A stretch of 41,879 bases of DNA from Scybalousia_A sp964626385. Lineage in GTDB: Bacteria; Bacteroidota; Bacteroidia; Bacteroidales; P3. The position numbers and the translations under genes are program-made. This document shows, piece by piece, positions 15,118 through 24,202 of this stretch. Location of the stretch: assembly GCA_964626385.1 (NCBI GenBank), contig CAZVEO010000004.1, forward strand, positions 1 through 41,879, given 5' to 3'. Each line of letters opens with the position of its first letter. Position 1 is the stretch's first letter. The notes under the pieces were generated by a model. That model saw only the letters and a list, made by a program, of their open reading frames with translations. It was not told the origin of the DNA and did not search any database.

Positions 15118-16146
15118 ATGGAATTTACTGCTTTACAAATAGCACAGTTTCTTAAAGGTAGAGTAGAGGGCAATCAAGATGTTAAGGTTGCTTCACTTTG
15201 CAAGATAGAGGAAGGAAAGCAAGGGTGTTTGGCTTTTTTATCCAATCCTAAATATGCAAAATATATTTATGAGACAAAGGCTTCCGTAGTTATAATCAAC
15301 GAAGATTTTCATTTAGAGAAATCTGTTGAACCAACACTTATAAGGGTTAAGGATGCCTATTCAAGTTTTGCAAGCATTTTGGAACTTTATAATCAATATA
15401 AGTTACAACGCACAGGCATTTCTTCGCTTGCTTTTGTCAATAAGGAGGCAAAATTGGGAGAGAATGTTTATTTGGGAGAGTTTGCTGTGGTAGAAAAAGG
15501 TGCAATTGTAGGCAATGATACCAAAATTTATCCTCAAGTTTATGTTGGAGAAAATGTTAAAATAGGAAACAATGTAACAATCTTTGCAGGAGTAAAAATT
15601 TATTCTGACTCTGTTATAGGAGATAATTGCATTATTCATTCTGGTGTTGTCATAGGAGCGGATGGTTTTGGTTTTGCTCCTTTATCGGATGGTACTTTTA
15701 GAAAAATTCCTCAGGTTGGTAATGTTATAATTGAGGAAAATGTAGAAATAGGAGCCAATACTTGTATAGACCGCTCTACAATGGGTAGTACTATAGTTAA
15801 AAAGGGTACTAAACTTGACAATCTTTGTCAAATTGCACATAATGTAAAGATAGGGCAAAATACGGTTATGTCTGCGTTAACAGGTGTGGCTGGCTCAACT
15901 TCTATAGGTGATAATTGTTTTATAGGTGGACAGTCTGGCTTTGCTAATTCTATAAAAGTTGGTGATAGAGTAAAAGTCGGAGCAAAGAGTGGAATTTTGC
16001 AAAGTGTAGACAACGATGCTACTATTATGGGAAGTCCGAGTTTTGCTTTGAAAGATTTTTTAAGAAGTGCTTCTCTTTACAAACGTTTGCCAGAATTAGA
16101 ACAACGTGTTAGAATTTTAGAACAACAACTCAAAGAGAAAAAATAA
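15118..16146 (+). CDS. lpxD: UDP-3-O-(3-hydroxyacyl)glucosamine N-acyltransferase
   Basis: Third step of lipid A synthesis: LpxD adds a hydroxyacyl chain from acyl carrier protein to UDP-3-O-acylglucosamine in the cytoplasm. The 342-residue protein has the N-terminal LpxD domain (FTALQIAQFLKGRVEG, then GCLAFLSNPKYAKYI), a long left-handed beta-helix of hexapeptide repeats, the catalytic His in CQIAHNVKIG, and a C-terminal helix (LYKRLPELEQRVRILEQQLK). Length is normal. In many Bacteroidota lpxD is followed by lpxC/fabZ and lpxA; here it is followed by hutU, so the usual lipid A neighbours are missing. Confidence 0.95.
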   Translation: MEFTALQIAQFLKGRVEGNQDVKVASLCKIEEGKQGCLAFLSNPKYAKYIYETKASVVIINEDFHLEKSVEPTLIRVKDAYSSFASILELYNQYKLQRTGISSLAFVNKEAKLGENVYLGEFAVVEKGAIVGNDTKIYPQVYVGENVKIGNNVTIFAGVKIYSDSVIGDNCIIHSGVVIGADGFGFAPLSDGTFRKIPQVGNVIIEENVEIGANTCIDRSTMGSTIVKKGTKLDNLCQIAHNVKIGQNTVMSALTGVAGSTSIGDNCFIGGQSGFANSIKVGDRVKVGAKSGILQSVDNDATIMGSPSFALKDFLRSASLYKRLPELEQRVRILEQQLKEKK

Positions 16147-16199
16147 GGTTGAAGCATAATTTAATGTAATAAGATATAACAAAATAAAAAGATATAATA

Positions 16200-18197
16200 A
16201 TGGACTTTAAACAACAAATATTAGAGGGTATCCCCAATTATATACCGGAGGCTAAGCCATACGACACAACAATAAATCATGCACCTAAGCGCAAAGATAT
16301 TTTAAACAAAGAACAAAAACGTTTGGCTTTGAGAAATGCCTTAAGATACTTTCCACAAGAAATGCACAAAACTCTTGCTCCTGAGTTTAAGCAAGAGTTG
16401 GAAACATACGGAAGAATATATATGTATCGCTATCGTCCCGATTATGAGATGTTTGCGCGAAACATAGAAGAGTATCCTGCAAAATCAAAACAGGCTGCTG
16501 CTATAATGCTTATGATACAAAACAATCTTGACCCGAGAGTAGCACAACACCCACACGAACTTATCGTATACGGTGGCAATGGAGCTGCTTTTCAGAATTG
16601 GGCGCAGTATCGTTTGGCTATGCAATATTTGGCAACAATGACAGATGAGCAAACTTTAGTTATGTATTCGGGACATCCTATGGGCTTATATCCTTCTCAC
16701 AAAGATGCACCAAGAGTTGTTGTAACCAATGGTATGGTTATTCCAAACTATTCTTCACAAGATGATTATGAAAAATACAACGCCTTGGGAGTTTCACAAT
16801 ATGGACAAATGACAGCAGGCTCCTATATGTACATAGGTCCGCAGGGAATAGTACACGGGACAACCATCACTGTTCTAAACGCAGGACGTAAGGTGAGCAA
16901 ACATGGAGAAGGTTTGGCTGGAAAATTGTTTGTTACCGCAGGTTTGGGAGGTATGAGTGGTGCTCAACCTAAGGCTGGAAATATAGCGGGAGTTGTTTCC
17001 ATTACGGCAGAAATAAACCCTAAGGCTACTTATAAACGTAAAGAGCAAGGTTGGGTAGATGAGGTTTATTCTGACCTTGATGAATTAATGAATAGAGTAC
17101 GTAAAGCTCAAGAAAATAAAGAAGTAGTTTCTTTTGCGTACGATGGTAATGTGGTTGATTTGTGGGAATATTTGGCTGAAAAGAATATAAAGGTAGATTT
17201 AGGTTCTGACCAAACCTCTTTGCACAATCCTTGGGCAGGTGGTTATTATCCGGCAGGACTTTCTTTGGAAGAGTCTCAAAAAATGATGGCAGAAAATCCG
17301 GAGCAATTCAAAAAAGAAGTAGAATCCACTCTAAGGAGACATGTTGCGGCAATAAATAAACTTGCTACCAATGGTATGTACTTTTTTGACTATGGCAATG
17401 CTTTTCTTTTGGAAAGTAGTAGGGCAGGTGCTGATATAATGAAAGAGGATGGCACATTTAAATACCCTTCTTACGTACAAGATATTATGGGACCTATGTG
17501 TTTTGACTATGGTTTTGGTCCTTTCCGTTGGGTATGTACTTCGGGTAAACCTGAAGATTTGGATATAACCGACCATATAGCAATGGAGGTTTTGGAAGAA
17601 ATAGCTTCTCATTCTCCACAGGAAATTCAACAACAAATGAGAGATAATATTCAGTGGATAAAAGGAGCAAAAGAAAATCATCTTGTTGTTGGCTCACAAG
17701 CAAGAATACTTTATGCGGATTGTGATGGTAGAACGAAGATTGCTCTTGCTTTTAATAAGGCTATAAAAGAGGGTAAACTTTCTGCTCCTGTTGTTTTAGG
17801 AAGAGACCATCACGATGTATCGGGTACAGACTCTCCTTTCAGAGAAACTTCTAATATTTATGATGGTTCACAATTCTGTGCTGATATGGCTGTGCAGAAT
17901 GTTATAGGAGATAGTTTCCGTGGCGCTACTTGGGTATCAATACACAACGGAGGCGGTGTTGGTTGGGGAGAAGTAATAAACGGTGGATTTGGTATGGTAA
18001 TAGATGGTTCTGAAAGCTCCGATAGACGTATTTCTTCAATGCTTCATTGGGATGTAAATAACGGTATTTCCCGAAGAAGTTGGGCAAGAAATGAGGGTGC
18101 TATTTTTGCAATCAAACGTGCTATGCAACAAAATCCAAATTTAAAGGTAACTCTTCCCAATTTAGCAGATGACAACCTAATAAACTCTTTGTTTTAA
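16200..18197 (+). CDS. hutU: Urocanate hydratase
   Basis: Second step of histidine breakdown: urocanate to imidazolone propionate with tightly bound NAD+. The 665-residue protein is of the long form (the classical enzyme is about 555). Diagnostic segments are YGGNGAAFQNWAQYRL, YSGHPMGLYPS, QMTAGSYMYIGPQGIVHGTT and GPMCFDYGFGPFRWVCTSG, the last holding the Cys region used in catalysis. It begins 53 nt after lpxD with no obvious promoter of its own and ends at a strong terminator. The partner genes hutH, hutI and a formiminotransferase are not in the window, so this copy is an orphan here. Confidence 0.95.
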   Translation: MDFKQQILEGIPNYIPEAKPYDTTINHAPKRKDILNKEQKRLALRNALRYFPQEMHKTLAPEFKQELETYGRIYMYRYRPDYEMFARNIEEYPAKSKQAAAIMLMIQNNLDPRVAQHPHELIVYGGNGAAFQNWAQYRLAMQYLATMTDEQTLVMYSGHPMGLYPSHKDAPRVVVTNGMVIPNYSSQDDYEKYNALGVSQYGQMTAGSYMYIGPQGIVHGTTITVLNAGRKVSKHGEGLAGKLFVTAGLGGMSGAQPKAGNIAGVVSITAEINPKATYKRKEQGWVDEVYSDLDELMNRVRKAQENKEVVSFAYDGNVVDLWEYLAEKNIKVDLGSDQTSLHNPWAGGYYPAGLSLEESQKMMAENPEQFKKEVESTLRRHVAAINKLATNGMYFFDYGNAFLLESSRAGADIMKEDGTFKYPSYVQDIMGPMCFDYGFGPFRWVCTSGKPEDLDITDHIAMEVLEEIASHSPQEIQQQMRDNIQWIKGAKENHLVVGSQARILYADCDGRTKIALAFNKAIKEGKLSAPVVLGRDHHDVSGTDSPFRETSNIYDGSQFCADMAVQNVIGDSFRGATWVSIHNGGGVGWGEVINGGFGMVIDGSESSDRRISSMLHWDVNNGISRRSWARNEGAIFAIKRAMQQNPNLKVTLPNLADDNLINSLF

Positions 18198-18216
18198 ATA
18201 AAAAATATCAAATAAA

Positions 18217-18256
18217 AAACGGTAGGTAAGACCATTCTTGCCTACCGTTTGTTTTA
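18217..18256 (+). terminator. Intrinsic terminator after hutU
   Basis: AAACGGTAGGTAAG (18217-18230) pairs with CTTGCCTACCGTTT (18237-18250), 14 pairs including one G-U, with loop ACCATT and a following GTTTTAT. It lies 20 nt after the hutU stop. Confidence 0.85.
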
Positions 18257-18325
18257 TACACTAAAAAAACAACCTTTCCATTTTATATAAAAATATATTG
18301 TTTTATTATTTTTTTTGTCAAAAGT

Positions 18326-18356
18326 TTTGTTGGTGTTAAAATATTTTATATCCTTG
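18326..18356 (+). promoter_or_regulatory. Promoter of the secreted-protein genes
   Basis: TTTG (18326-18329), 19 nt, TATCCTTG (18349-18356): one mismatch from TTTG-N19-TAnnTTTG. It lies 40 nt upstream of the ATG at 18396. Confidence 0.6.
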
Positions 18357-18395
18357 CAACAAAGAGTGTTAATATTAACTAAATTTTAAAGAACT

Positions 18396-19016
18396 ATGAA
18401 AAGGAATTTATTATTTTTTATCACATTATTTATCGTTGGCTTGCCAATAACCACCTTTGCCCAAATATCCTCAACAACAAATGTTGAAATCAAAGATATA
18501 CCAAATGTTATGTGTTATCCAAAGAATACTAATATTGCAATAGTAGACGATAAAATATCTATTGTATTTTTCGAAGTTATTGTTGATGGATTATACAGAA
18601 ACGCTTTTCATCTTGTGCAAGAAGGTAATAATATTGTTAGACAAATAATGTTCGCAGATGGTTTTGAGGTACGAGATATTGATGTTTTTGAAAATACTTT
18701 GTTTTTCAGTGGTTTTTTATCTACAAGTTTAACTACTTCAGATGGTTTTGTCGCTTGGGCAGAGGTAAATGATTTTTTTGATTATGGTATTTTCTACTTT
18801 AAACTAATAGAGGAAGTTGGTATTGTAGACAAAGTAAAACCCTATTTAAATGGTGAAAAATTGAATTTGGCTTGTTTAGGTGGTGGGCATATTATTCAAG
18901 TAGATATAGCAAGCGATGATTATAGAATTTCAAAGATTGACACTTTGAATAATTACGGGGAAATGTACCACGATATAATCGTTTATGATAACATATACTT
19001 GTTTCAGGCTATATAA
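18396..19016 (+). CDS. Secreted protein, N-terminal part of a frameshifted gene
   Basis: This 206-residue frame starts with a signal peptide (MKRNLLFFITLF, ending near TTFAQ) and continues as beta-rich sequence with no family I recognise. It stops at 19014-19016 just as the next frame takes over. Adding one T to the run at 19002-19004 joins it to the frame that contains 19058-19762. The joined sequence, HDIIVYDNIYLFSGYISSLS, repeats an earlier segment of the same protein, RDIDVFENTLFFSGFLSTSL. The intact product would be about 455 residues, possibly a beta-propeller-like repeat protein. Either a recent mutation or a sequencing error. Confidence 0.75.
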   Translation: MKRNLLFFITLFIVGLPITTFAQISSTTNVEIKDIPNVMCYPKNTNIAIVDDKISIVFFEVIVDGLYRNAFHLVQEGNNIVRQIMFADGFEVRDIDVFENTLFFSGFLSTSLTTSDGFVAWAEVNDFFDYGIFYFKLIEEVGIVDKVKPYLNGEKLNLACLGGGHIIQVDIASDDYRISKIDTLNNYGEMYHDIIVYDNIYLFQAI

Positions 19017-19057
19017 GTTCCTTAAGTACTGCCTCTCCTTATGGTTGGTCTATTCGT

Positions 19058-19762
19058 ATGTATGATAAAAATGATATTTCTCAACCTATACCGTATACTC
19101 ATAACCTATATTTTATTCAAAATTATGGTTCATATACTAATACTTTACATTCTTCATTTTTAATAAAATCAGAGGATGAAAAAAAACTTTGTCTTGCTTC
19201 TCATACTGAGTTACAAATAGATAATGAAAGTACTGCTAATGTATTAAGTGTTTTTGATTTCTGTATAGACAATATGGGTAGTCAAAATTATATAGTAAGT
19301 AATTGTGGTAATAGATTTGATATAATTTCTCCTATACCTCTTACTATGTTATGGGATGTTGATTTGTGTTATGGCGAGGATTATAATTACGATGTTGTTA
19401 TGCTAACATACGATGGAGGAACTTATGCTTCTGTTTTCAATATTGACTTAAATGACCCAGTTACCAACGGTTGTAATATTTTTACTAATTCATACGTAGG
19501 ATTGTTTTCCTCTATAAAGATTTATAATGATTATTACTTTGTTTCAACTGGAGATTTGCAGTGGAGTTTAGGACTATGGGATAGAAATATAAGCACAACT
19601 ACTAATTATTGTGATATTTATAATCATACAGATGTATTACAATCTATACCAAGAATACCAGGGGAGTATATTTCATTTGAAGTTATGGAAAATAATATAC
19701 CGTGGGAAAAATATGAAGGTAAAGTGTTAGATTTTGAATATGAAATAAAATGTAGTCATTAA
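19058..19762 (+). CDS. C-terminal part of the frameshifted secreted protein
   Basis: This frame is open from 18992, but its first ATG is 19058, giving 234 residues without a signal peptide. On its own it would be an unlikely gene; it reads naturally as the continuation of the frame ending at 19016. Content is beta-rich and acidic, with segments such as VLSVFDFCIDNMG and LPFE-free, Tyr-rich strands; no known domain is recognised and no T9SS sorting domain is seen at the end (DFEYEIKCSH). Treat 18396-19762 as one gene. Confidence 0.65.
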   Translation: MYDKNDISQPIPYTHNLYFIQNYGSYTNTLHSSFLIKSEDEKKLCLASHTELQIDNESTANVLSVFDFCIDNMGSQNYIVSNCGNRFDIISPIPLTMLWDVDLCYGEDYNYDVVMLTYDGGTYASVFNIDLNDPVTNGCNIFTNSYVGLFSSIKIYNDYYFVSTGDLQWSLGLWDRNISTTTNYCDIYNHTDVLQSIPRIPGEYISFEVMENNIPWEKYEGKVLDFEYEIKCSH

Positions 19763-19782
19763 CAAATAAAACTTTTATTATT

Positions 19783-20790
19783 ATGAAAAAGATTGTTATC
19801 ATTTTTAATTTATTGTTATCTGTTTTTATAACAGTTGCGCAATATCCAGATTATAGTCTATATTTGGAAAACTATGACGCTGATACAACAAATGTACTTA
19901 GACCCGAGATTTTTAATTTGCATTGTGGTACAAATTTCACTTTAAAAGGTGACTGCTTTTTTCATAGTAACATTGAAGATGATCCATATTACATTTATGC
20001 GATTGCTCAGCCCTATCATACAGATACAACTATCAATTTAGATGGAATAGTTATTTATAATGATTATTTACATTATGCCGATTCTTCTTATGAGAATGGA
20101 ATGTATACTTGTGACCCTACAACTTTGTATTGTGAAATTTTAGACAACAAAATGAATGTATTATATCATATTAGATATGATACTATAAATCAAAATTCAC
20201 CGCACAGCATTGTAAAACATTATGGAACAGTAACTTTTTTTGCTTTAAATTTTGATACTTTAATAAGCATAAAAGGTGATTTTTTTGTGGTTATCTCTTA
20301 TGGAAAGGACTATCTCAATCAAAATGTTTTTTTAGGAGCATTAATGTGGCAACAACATGGAGGAAGATTATCTGTTTGCGATACAAATATATATGATTAT
20401 CCTTTGCCTTTATATCAATTTAAAAACGATTCCAATTGGTATGAAACAGGTAGTCGTCCAAATACAACGAAAATAGCATATTTAACTGTTTATCCTCGTA
20501 TCAATTATACAGGACAAGTAAATCACCCAAATGCAGAATTAAGCAAAGTGGATATTTCTTCACAAACATATGTTTTTCCTAACCCAGCAACCAATGAGGT
20601 AAATATAAACTGCGGTTATAAGATAAATAGTTTAGAATTATACGATGAGCAAGGTAAACTCTTATATACAAAGGAAGGAGTTAATTCCTATAATTATACA
20701 ATATCTCTGAAAGACTATTCACAAGGAACCTACTTTATAAAGATACTTACCCAAACAGGTCAAACCACCAAAAAAATTATAAAAAAATAA
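19783..20790 (+). CDS. Secreted protein with T9SS type A sorting domain
   Basis: A 335-residue exported protein. The signal peptide is MKKIVIIFNLLLSVFITVAQ. The middle (about 20-255) is Tyr- and Asp-rich and matches no family I know. The last 75 residues are a type A T9SS C-terminal domain: VFPNPATNEVNI, then LELYDEQGKLLY, and GTYFIKILTQTGQTTKKIIK. Such domains direct passage through the outer membrane and are usually cleaved off. It follows the frameshifted gene by 20 nt and probably shares its promoter. Confidence 0.85.
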   Translation: MKKIVIIFNLLLSVFITVAQYPDYSLYLENYDADTTNVLRPEIFNLHCGTNFTLKGDCFFHSNIEDDPYYIYAIAQPYHTDTTINLDGIVIYNDYLHYADSSYENGMYTCDPTTLYCEILDNKMNVLYHIRYDTINQNSPHSIVKHYGTVTFFALNFDTLISIKGDFFVVISYGKDYLNQNVFLGALMWQQHGGRLSVCDTNIYDYPLPLYQFKNDSNWYETGSRPNTTKIAYLTVYPRINYTGQVNHPNAELSKVDISSQTYVFPNPATNEVNINCGYKINSLELYDEQGKLLYTKEGVNSYNYTISLKDYSQGTYFIKILTQTGQTTKKIIKK

Positions 20791-20910
20791 TATTTTTATC
20801 ATAAAGAATTATAGGTATAGCTGATATTTATATTAATTCATAACGCTCATAATTTAAGATTACAATTTTTCCTAATTTTTGTAGATAAAAGTAAAAAAAT
20901 GAAAAAATAT
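20791..20910. other. Intergenic stretch upstream of the ribosomal promoter
   Basis: Together with the promoter and leader this makes a 392-nt gene-free gap (20791-21182). These first 120 nt are A/T-rich; I see no clear terminator for the preceding gene and no RNA gene. Confidence 0.5.
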
Positions 20911-20941
20911 TTTGTCAGTATTTTAAAATGTTGTACTTTTG
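20911..20941 (+). promoter_or_regulatory. Promoter of the ribosomal superoperon
   Basis: TTTG (20911-20914), 19 nt, TACTTTTG (20934-20941), an exact consensus match followed by CAAA. It lies 242 nt upstream of rpsL and so implies a long leader. Confidence 0.8.
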
Positions 20942-20947
20942 CAAATT

Positions 20948-21182
20948 GAAAACTTTAAGCGTCCTCTTTTAACAGAGTACATAAATAATAAGGGTATCGT
21001 ATTATTTAGAGTTGCGTGCTTGGTGAGGATTTATCATTAAAGGATTGTTGGCTGCTTTTCTTTGGTGACGCAAAAAAGTAAAGTTTAAAAAAGACTCGTT
21101 TTTGTTTATAGTGCAGTGATGTCGTTATAACGGGCGAGAGTAAAGAAGTTTAATAAAAAATAAAAGAACATATTTATTAGAT
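20948..21182 (+). promoter_or_regulatory. Long 5' leader of the rpsL operon
   Basis: About 235 nt between the predicted transcription start and the rpsL ATG. It contains an A/T stem TAAATAATA (20982-20990) with TATTATTTA (21000-21008) and a G/T-rich middle (21010-21070). No ORF of note. Leaders of ribosomal operons often carry autoregulatory or antitermination sites; which, if any, is present here is not visible. Confidence 0.45.
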
Positions 21183-21566
21183 ATGCCAACAATTCAACAA
21201 TTAGTTCGAAAAGGACGACAAACAGCAGAGTACAAGAGTAAATCTCCAGCATTGGATTCTTGTCCTCAACGTAGAGGAGTGTGTACAAGAGTATATACAA
21301 CCACACCTAAGAAACCTAATTCGGCAATGAGAAAGGTTGCCAGAGTAAAACTTACTAATGGTAAGGAAGTTAATGCTTATATTCCGGGAGAAGGACATAA
21401 CTTGCAAGAACACTCTATAGTAATGATTAGAGGTGGTAGGGTTAAAGACCTTCCAGGTGTTAGATACCATATAATTAGAGGTGCTTTGGATACTGCAGGT
21501 GTTGATGGTAGAAAACAAAGACGTTCCAAATATGGTGCTAAAAAACCAAAAGACGCAAAGAAATAA
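21183..21566 (+). CDS. rpsL: 30S ribosomal protein S12 (uS12)
   Basis: 127 residues; first gene of the superoperon. S12 sits at the decoding centre. The loop TTPKKPNSAMRK carries Lys43 and Lys44, and RGGRVKDLPG carries Lys88 and Asp89, the places where streptomycin-resistance changes arise in other bacteria; here they are the usual sensitive-type residues. The C-terminus is short and basic (SKYGAKKPKDAKK). rpsG follows after 33 nt. Confidence 0.98.
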   Translation: MPTIQQLVRKGRQTAEYKSKSPALDSCPQRRGVCTRVYTTTPKKPNSAMRKVARVKLTNGKEVNAYIPGEGHNLQEHSIVMIRGGRVKDLPGVRYHIIRGALDTAGVDGRKQRRSKYGAKKPKDAKK

Positions 21567-21599
21567 CAAAAGGTTGAATATTAAGTTTTTAAGATAGAG

Positions 21600-22067
21600 A
21601 TGAGAAAAACTAAACCAAGAAAAAGAGTAATACTTCCAGACCCTAAGTTTAACGATACTTTGGTAACAAAGTTTGTAAACAATATTATGCTTAAGGGTAA
21701 GAAGAGCATAGCATATAAGATATTTTATGATGCAATAGATATAGTTGCAGAAAGAACAAAAGAAAATGGTTTGGATATTTGGAAGAAAGGTCTTTCAAAT
21801 GTAACTCCTAATGTTGAGGTTAGGAGTAGACGTATAGGTGGTGCTACGTTTCAAATACCTACAGAGATTCGCCCTGATAGAAAAATGTCCATGGGAATGA
21901 AGAATCTTATAGGATACGCACGCAAACGTTCTGAGAAAACTATGGCTTTGAGATTAGCCTCTGAGATTATCGCTGCATCCAAAGAAGAAGGTGCTGCATT
22001 TAAACGTAAGGAAGATATTCACAGAATGGCAGAAGCAAATAAAGCATTTTCACATTTTAGAATGTAA
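21600..22067 (+). CDS. rpsG: 30S ribosomal protein S7 (uS7)
   Basis: 155 residues, normal length. S7 starts assembly of the 3' domain of 16S rRNA and contacts the E site. The start (MRKTKPRKRVILPDPKFNDT) and the segment GGATFQIPTEIRPDRK are diagnostic. The ATG directly follows GATAGAG, a GAGAG-like pattern seen before several genes in this operon. fusA follows after 30 nt. Confidence 0.98.
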   Translation: MRKTKPRKRVILPDPKFNDTLVTKFVNNIMLKGKKSIAYKIFYDAIDIVAERTKENGLDIWKKGLSNVTPNVEVRSRRIGGATFQIPTEIRPDRKMSMGMKNLIGYARKRSEKTMALRLASEIIAASKEEGAAFKRKEDIHRMAEANKAFSHFRM

Positions 22068-22097
22068 TAAAATTTTTAGGAAAGAAAAGGATAATAA

Positions 22098-24182
22098 ATG
22101 GCAGATTTACGCAACATACGCAACATAGGCATAATGGCCCACATAGATGCAGGTAAGACTACGACTACTGAACGTATTTTATTTTATACAGGTAAAAGTC
22201 ATAAAATAGGAGAGACTCATGATGGTACTGCTACTATGGACTGGATGGCCCAAGAGCAAGAAAGAGGTATCACCATAACTTCAGCGGCAACCACTGTTTT
22301 TTGGAAGTATAGAAATAAGGATTTCAAAATAAATATAATAGATACTCCCGGACACGTTGATTTTACAGTAGAAGTAGAGCGTTCATTACGCATCTTGGAT
22401 GGTGCTATTGCTTTGTTCTGTGCTGTGGGAGGTGTGGAGCCTCAAAGCGAAACTGTTTGGAGACAAGCAGATAAATATAATGTTCCTCGTATTGCATTTG
22501 TCAATAAAATGGATAGGGCAGGTGCAGATTATTTTAATGTTTTAAAAGAGATTAGAGAAAAATTGGGTTCTAAACCAGTTCCAATAGAAATTCCTATAGG
22601 ACAGGAAGATATGTTTAAGGGTGTTATAGACTTGATAAGAAATAAGGCTCTTATGTATGACGAGGAATCCAAGGGAGCCAAGCTTTATGAGGTACCTATG
22701 CCGGATGATTTGAAAGAGATAGCGGCAAAATATAGAAAAGAACTTATAGAGGGAGTTGCCGAGGAGGATGATAGATTGTTTGAAAAGTATATGGAGGATG
22801 AGAACTCTATAACCGAAGAAGAAATCATAGAACATGTTAGAAAGGCAACTTGTGAGCAAAGAATTGTTCCTGTTTTATGTGGCTCGGCTTTTAAAAATAA
22901 AGGAATACAGAATCTTATAGACGCTGTTTGTGAATTTTTGCCTTCTCCGGTTGATGTGCCGGAAGTAGAAGGCTTTAATCCTAAAACAAATGAAAAAGTT
23001 TCGCGTCCGGTTAGTGTAAAATCTCCATTTAGTGCTTTAGCCTTTAAAATAGCAACTGACCCTTATGTAGGAAGAATATGTTTCTTTAGAGTTTATTCAG
23101 GTTCGTTGGAGTCGGGTTCGTATGTATATAATTCAAGTACAGGTAAGAAAGAGAGAATTTCTCGTATTATGCAAATGCATGCTAATCACCAAAATCCTTT
23201 GGAAAAAATTGAGGCTGGTGATATAGGGGCGGCTGTTGGTTTCAAAGAAATCAAAACAGGTAATACTTTGTGTGATGAAAACAATCCTATTGTTTTAGAG
23301 TCTATGACTTTCCCTGAACCTGTGATTTCCATTGCTATTGAACCAAAACAACAGGCAGATATTGATAAATTCAATACTGCTTTAATGAAACTTACTGAAG
23401 AAGACCCTACTTTACAGGTACAAACAGATGAAGCCTCTGGTCAAACCATATTAAAAGGTATGGGAGAGTTACATTTGGATATTATACTTGATAGAATAAA
23501 AAGAGAGTTTAATGTAGAGTGTAATGAAGGTAAGCCTCAAGTGGCATATAAAGAAGCAATTACTGCTACTGTTGAGCATAGGGAAGTTTACAAGAAACAG
23601 ACCGGTGGTAGAGGTAAATTTGCAGATATTATATTCTCAATTGGACCTGCGGATGAAGACGTTAAAGGGTTGCAGTTCGTTAATGAGGTTAAGGGAGGTA
23701 ATATTCCAAAGGAATACATACCTTCAATAGAAAAGGGCTTTAAGGAAGCTATGAACAATGGTGTTCTTGCAGGTTTCCCTATGGAGAGTATGAAAGTTGT
23801 AGTTAAGGATGGTTCTTATCATCCTGTGGATTCGGATGCTCTTTCTTTTGAAATATGTGCCCGTTTAGCCTTTAAAGTTGCTGCAAAGAAGGCAGTGCCT
23901 ATATTGATGGAGCCTATAATGTCAGTGGAAGTTAATACACCTGATGCATATCTTGGTGATGTAACTGGCGACCTTAATAGGAGAAGAGCAATTTTGGAGA
24001 ATATTACTGCAAAAGTTGGTGTACAGTCTGTTAAGGCAAAAGTACCTTTGAGTCAAATGTTTGGTTATGTTACTGCATTGCGTACAATAACCTCAGGAAG
24101 AGCAAATTCTACAATGGAATTTTCTCATTATGCTCAAGCACCTAAAGATGTTACGGAAGAAGTTTTGAAAGAAAATAATTAA
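22098..24182 (+). CDS. fusA: Elongation factor G
   Basis: A 694-residue GTPase that moves tRNA and mRNA through the ribosome. G motifs are AHIDAGKTTTTE (residues 14-25), RGITITSAAT, DTPGHVDF and NKMDRAG; domain IV and V are complete (GGRGKFADI, and near the end FGYVTALRTITSGRANST). Full length. It lies in the usual place between rpsG and rpsJ; tuf, which follows fusA in many phyla, is absent here as is typical of Bacteroidota. A second EF-G elsewhere in the genome is common in the phylum but cannot be checked. Confidence 0.97.
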   Translation: MADLRNIRNIGIMAHIDAGKTTTTERILFYTGKSHKIGETHDGTATMDWMAQEQERGITITSAATTVFWKYRNKDFKINIIDTPGHVDFTVEVERSLRILDGAIALFCAVGGVEPQSETVWRQADKYNVPRIAFVNKMDRAGADYFNVLKEIREKLGSKPVPIEIPIGQEDMFKGVIDLIRNKALMYDEESKGAKLYEVPMPDDLKEIAAKYRKELIEGVAEEDDRLFEKYMEDENSITEEEIIEHVRKATCEQRIVPVLCGSAFKNKGIQNLIDAVCEFLPSPVDVPEVEGFNPKTNEKVSRPVSVKSPFSALAFKIATDPYVGRICFFRVYSGSLESGSYVYNSSTGKKERISRIMQMHANHQNPLEKIEAGDIGAAVGFKEIKTGNTLCDENNPIVLESMTFPEPVISIAIEPKQQADIDKFNTALMKLTEEDPTLQVQTDEASGQTILKGMGELHLDIILDRIKREFNVECNEGKPQVAYKEAITATVEHREVYKKQTGGRGKFADIIFSIGPADEDVKGLQFVNEVKGGNIPKEYIPSIEKGFKEAMNNGVLAGFPMESMKVVVKDGSYHPVDSDALSFEICARLAFKVAAKKAVPILMEPIMSVEVNTPDAYLGDVTGDLNRRRAILENITAKVGVQSVKAKVPLSQMFGYVTALRTITSGRANSTMEFSHYAQAPKDVTEEVLKENN

Positions 24183-24202
24183 CAATAATAAAACTTACGA
24201 TT

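Noticed and set aside
20948..21182. Riboswitch in the rpsL leader
   Set aside because: No known aptamer motif is visible; only a generic leader is claimed.
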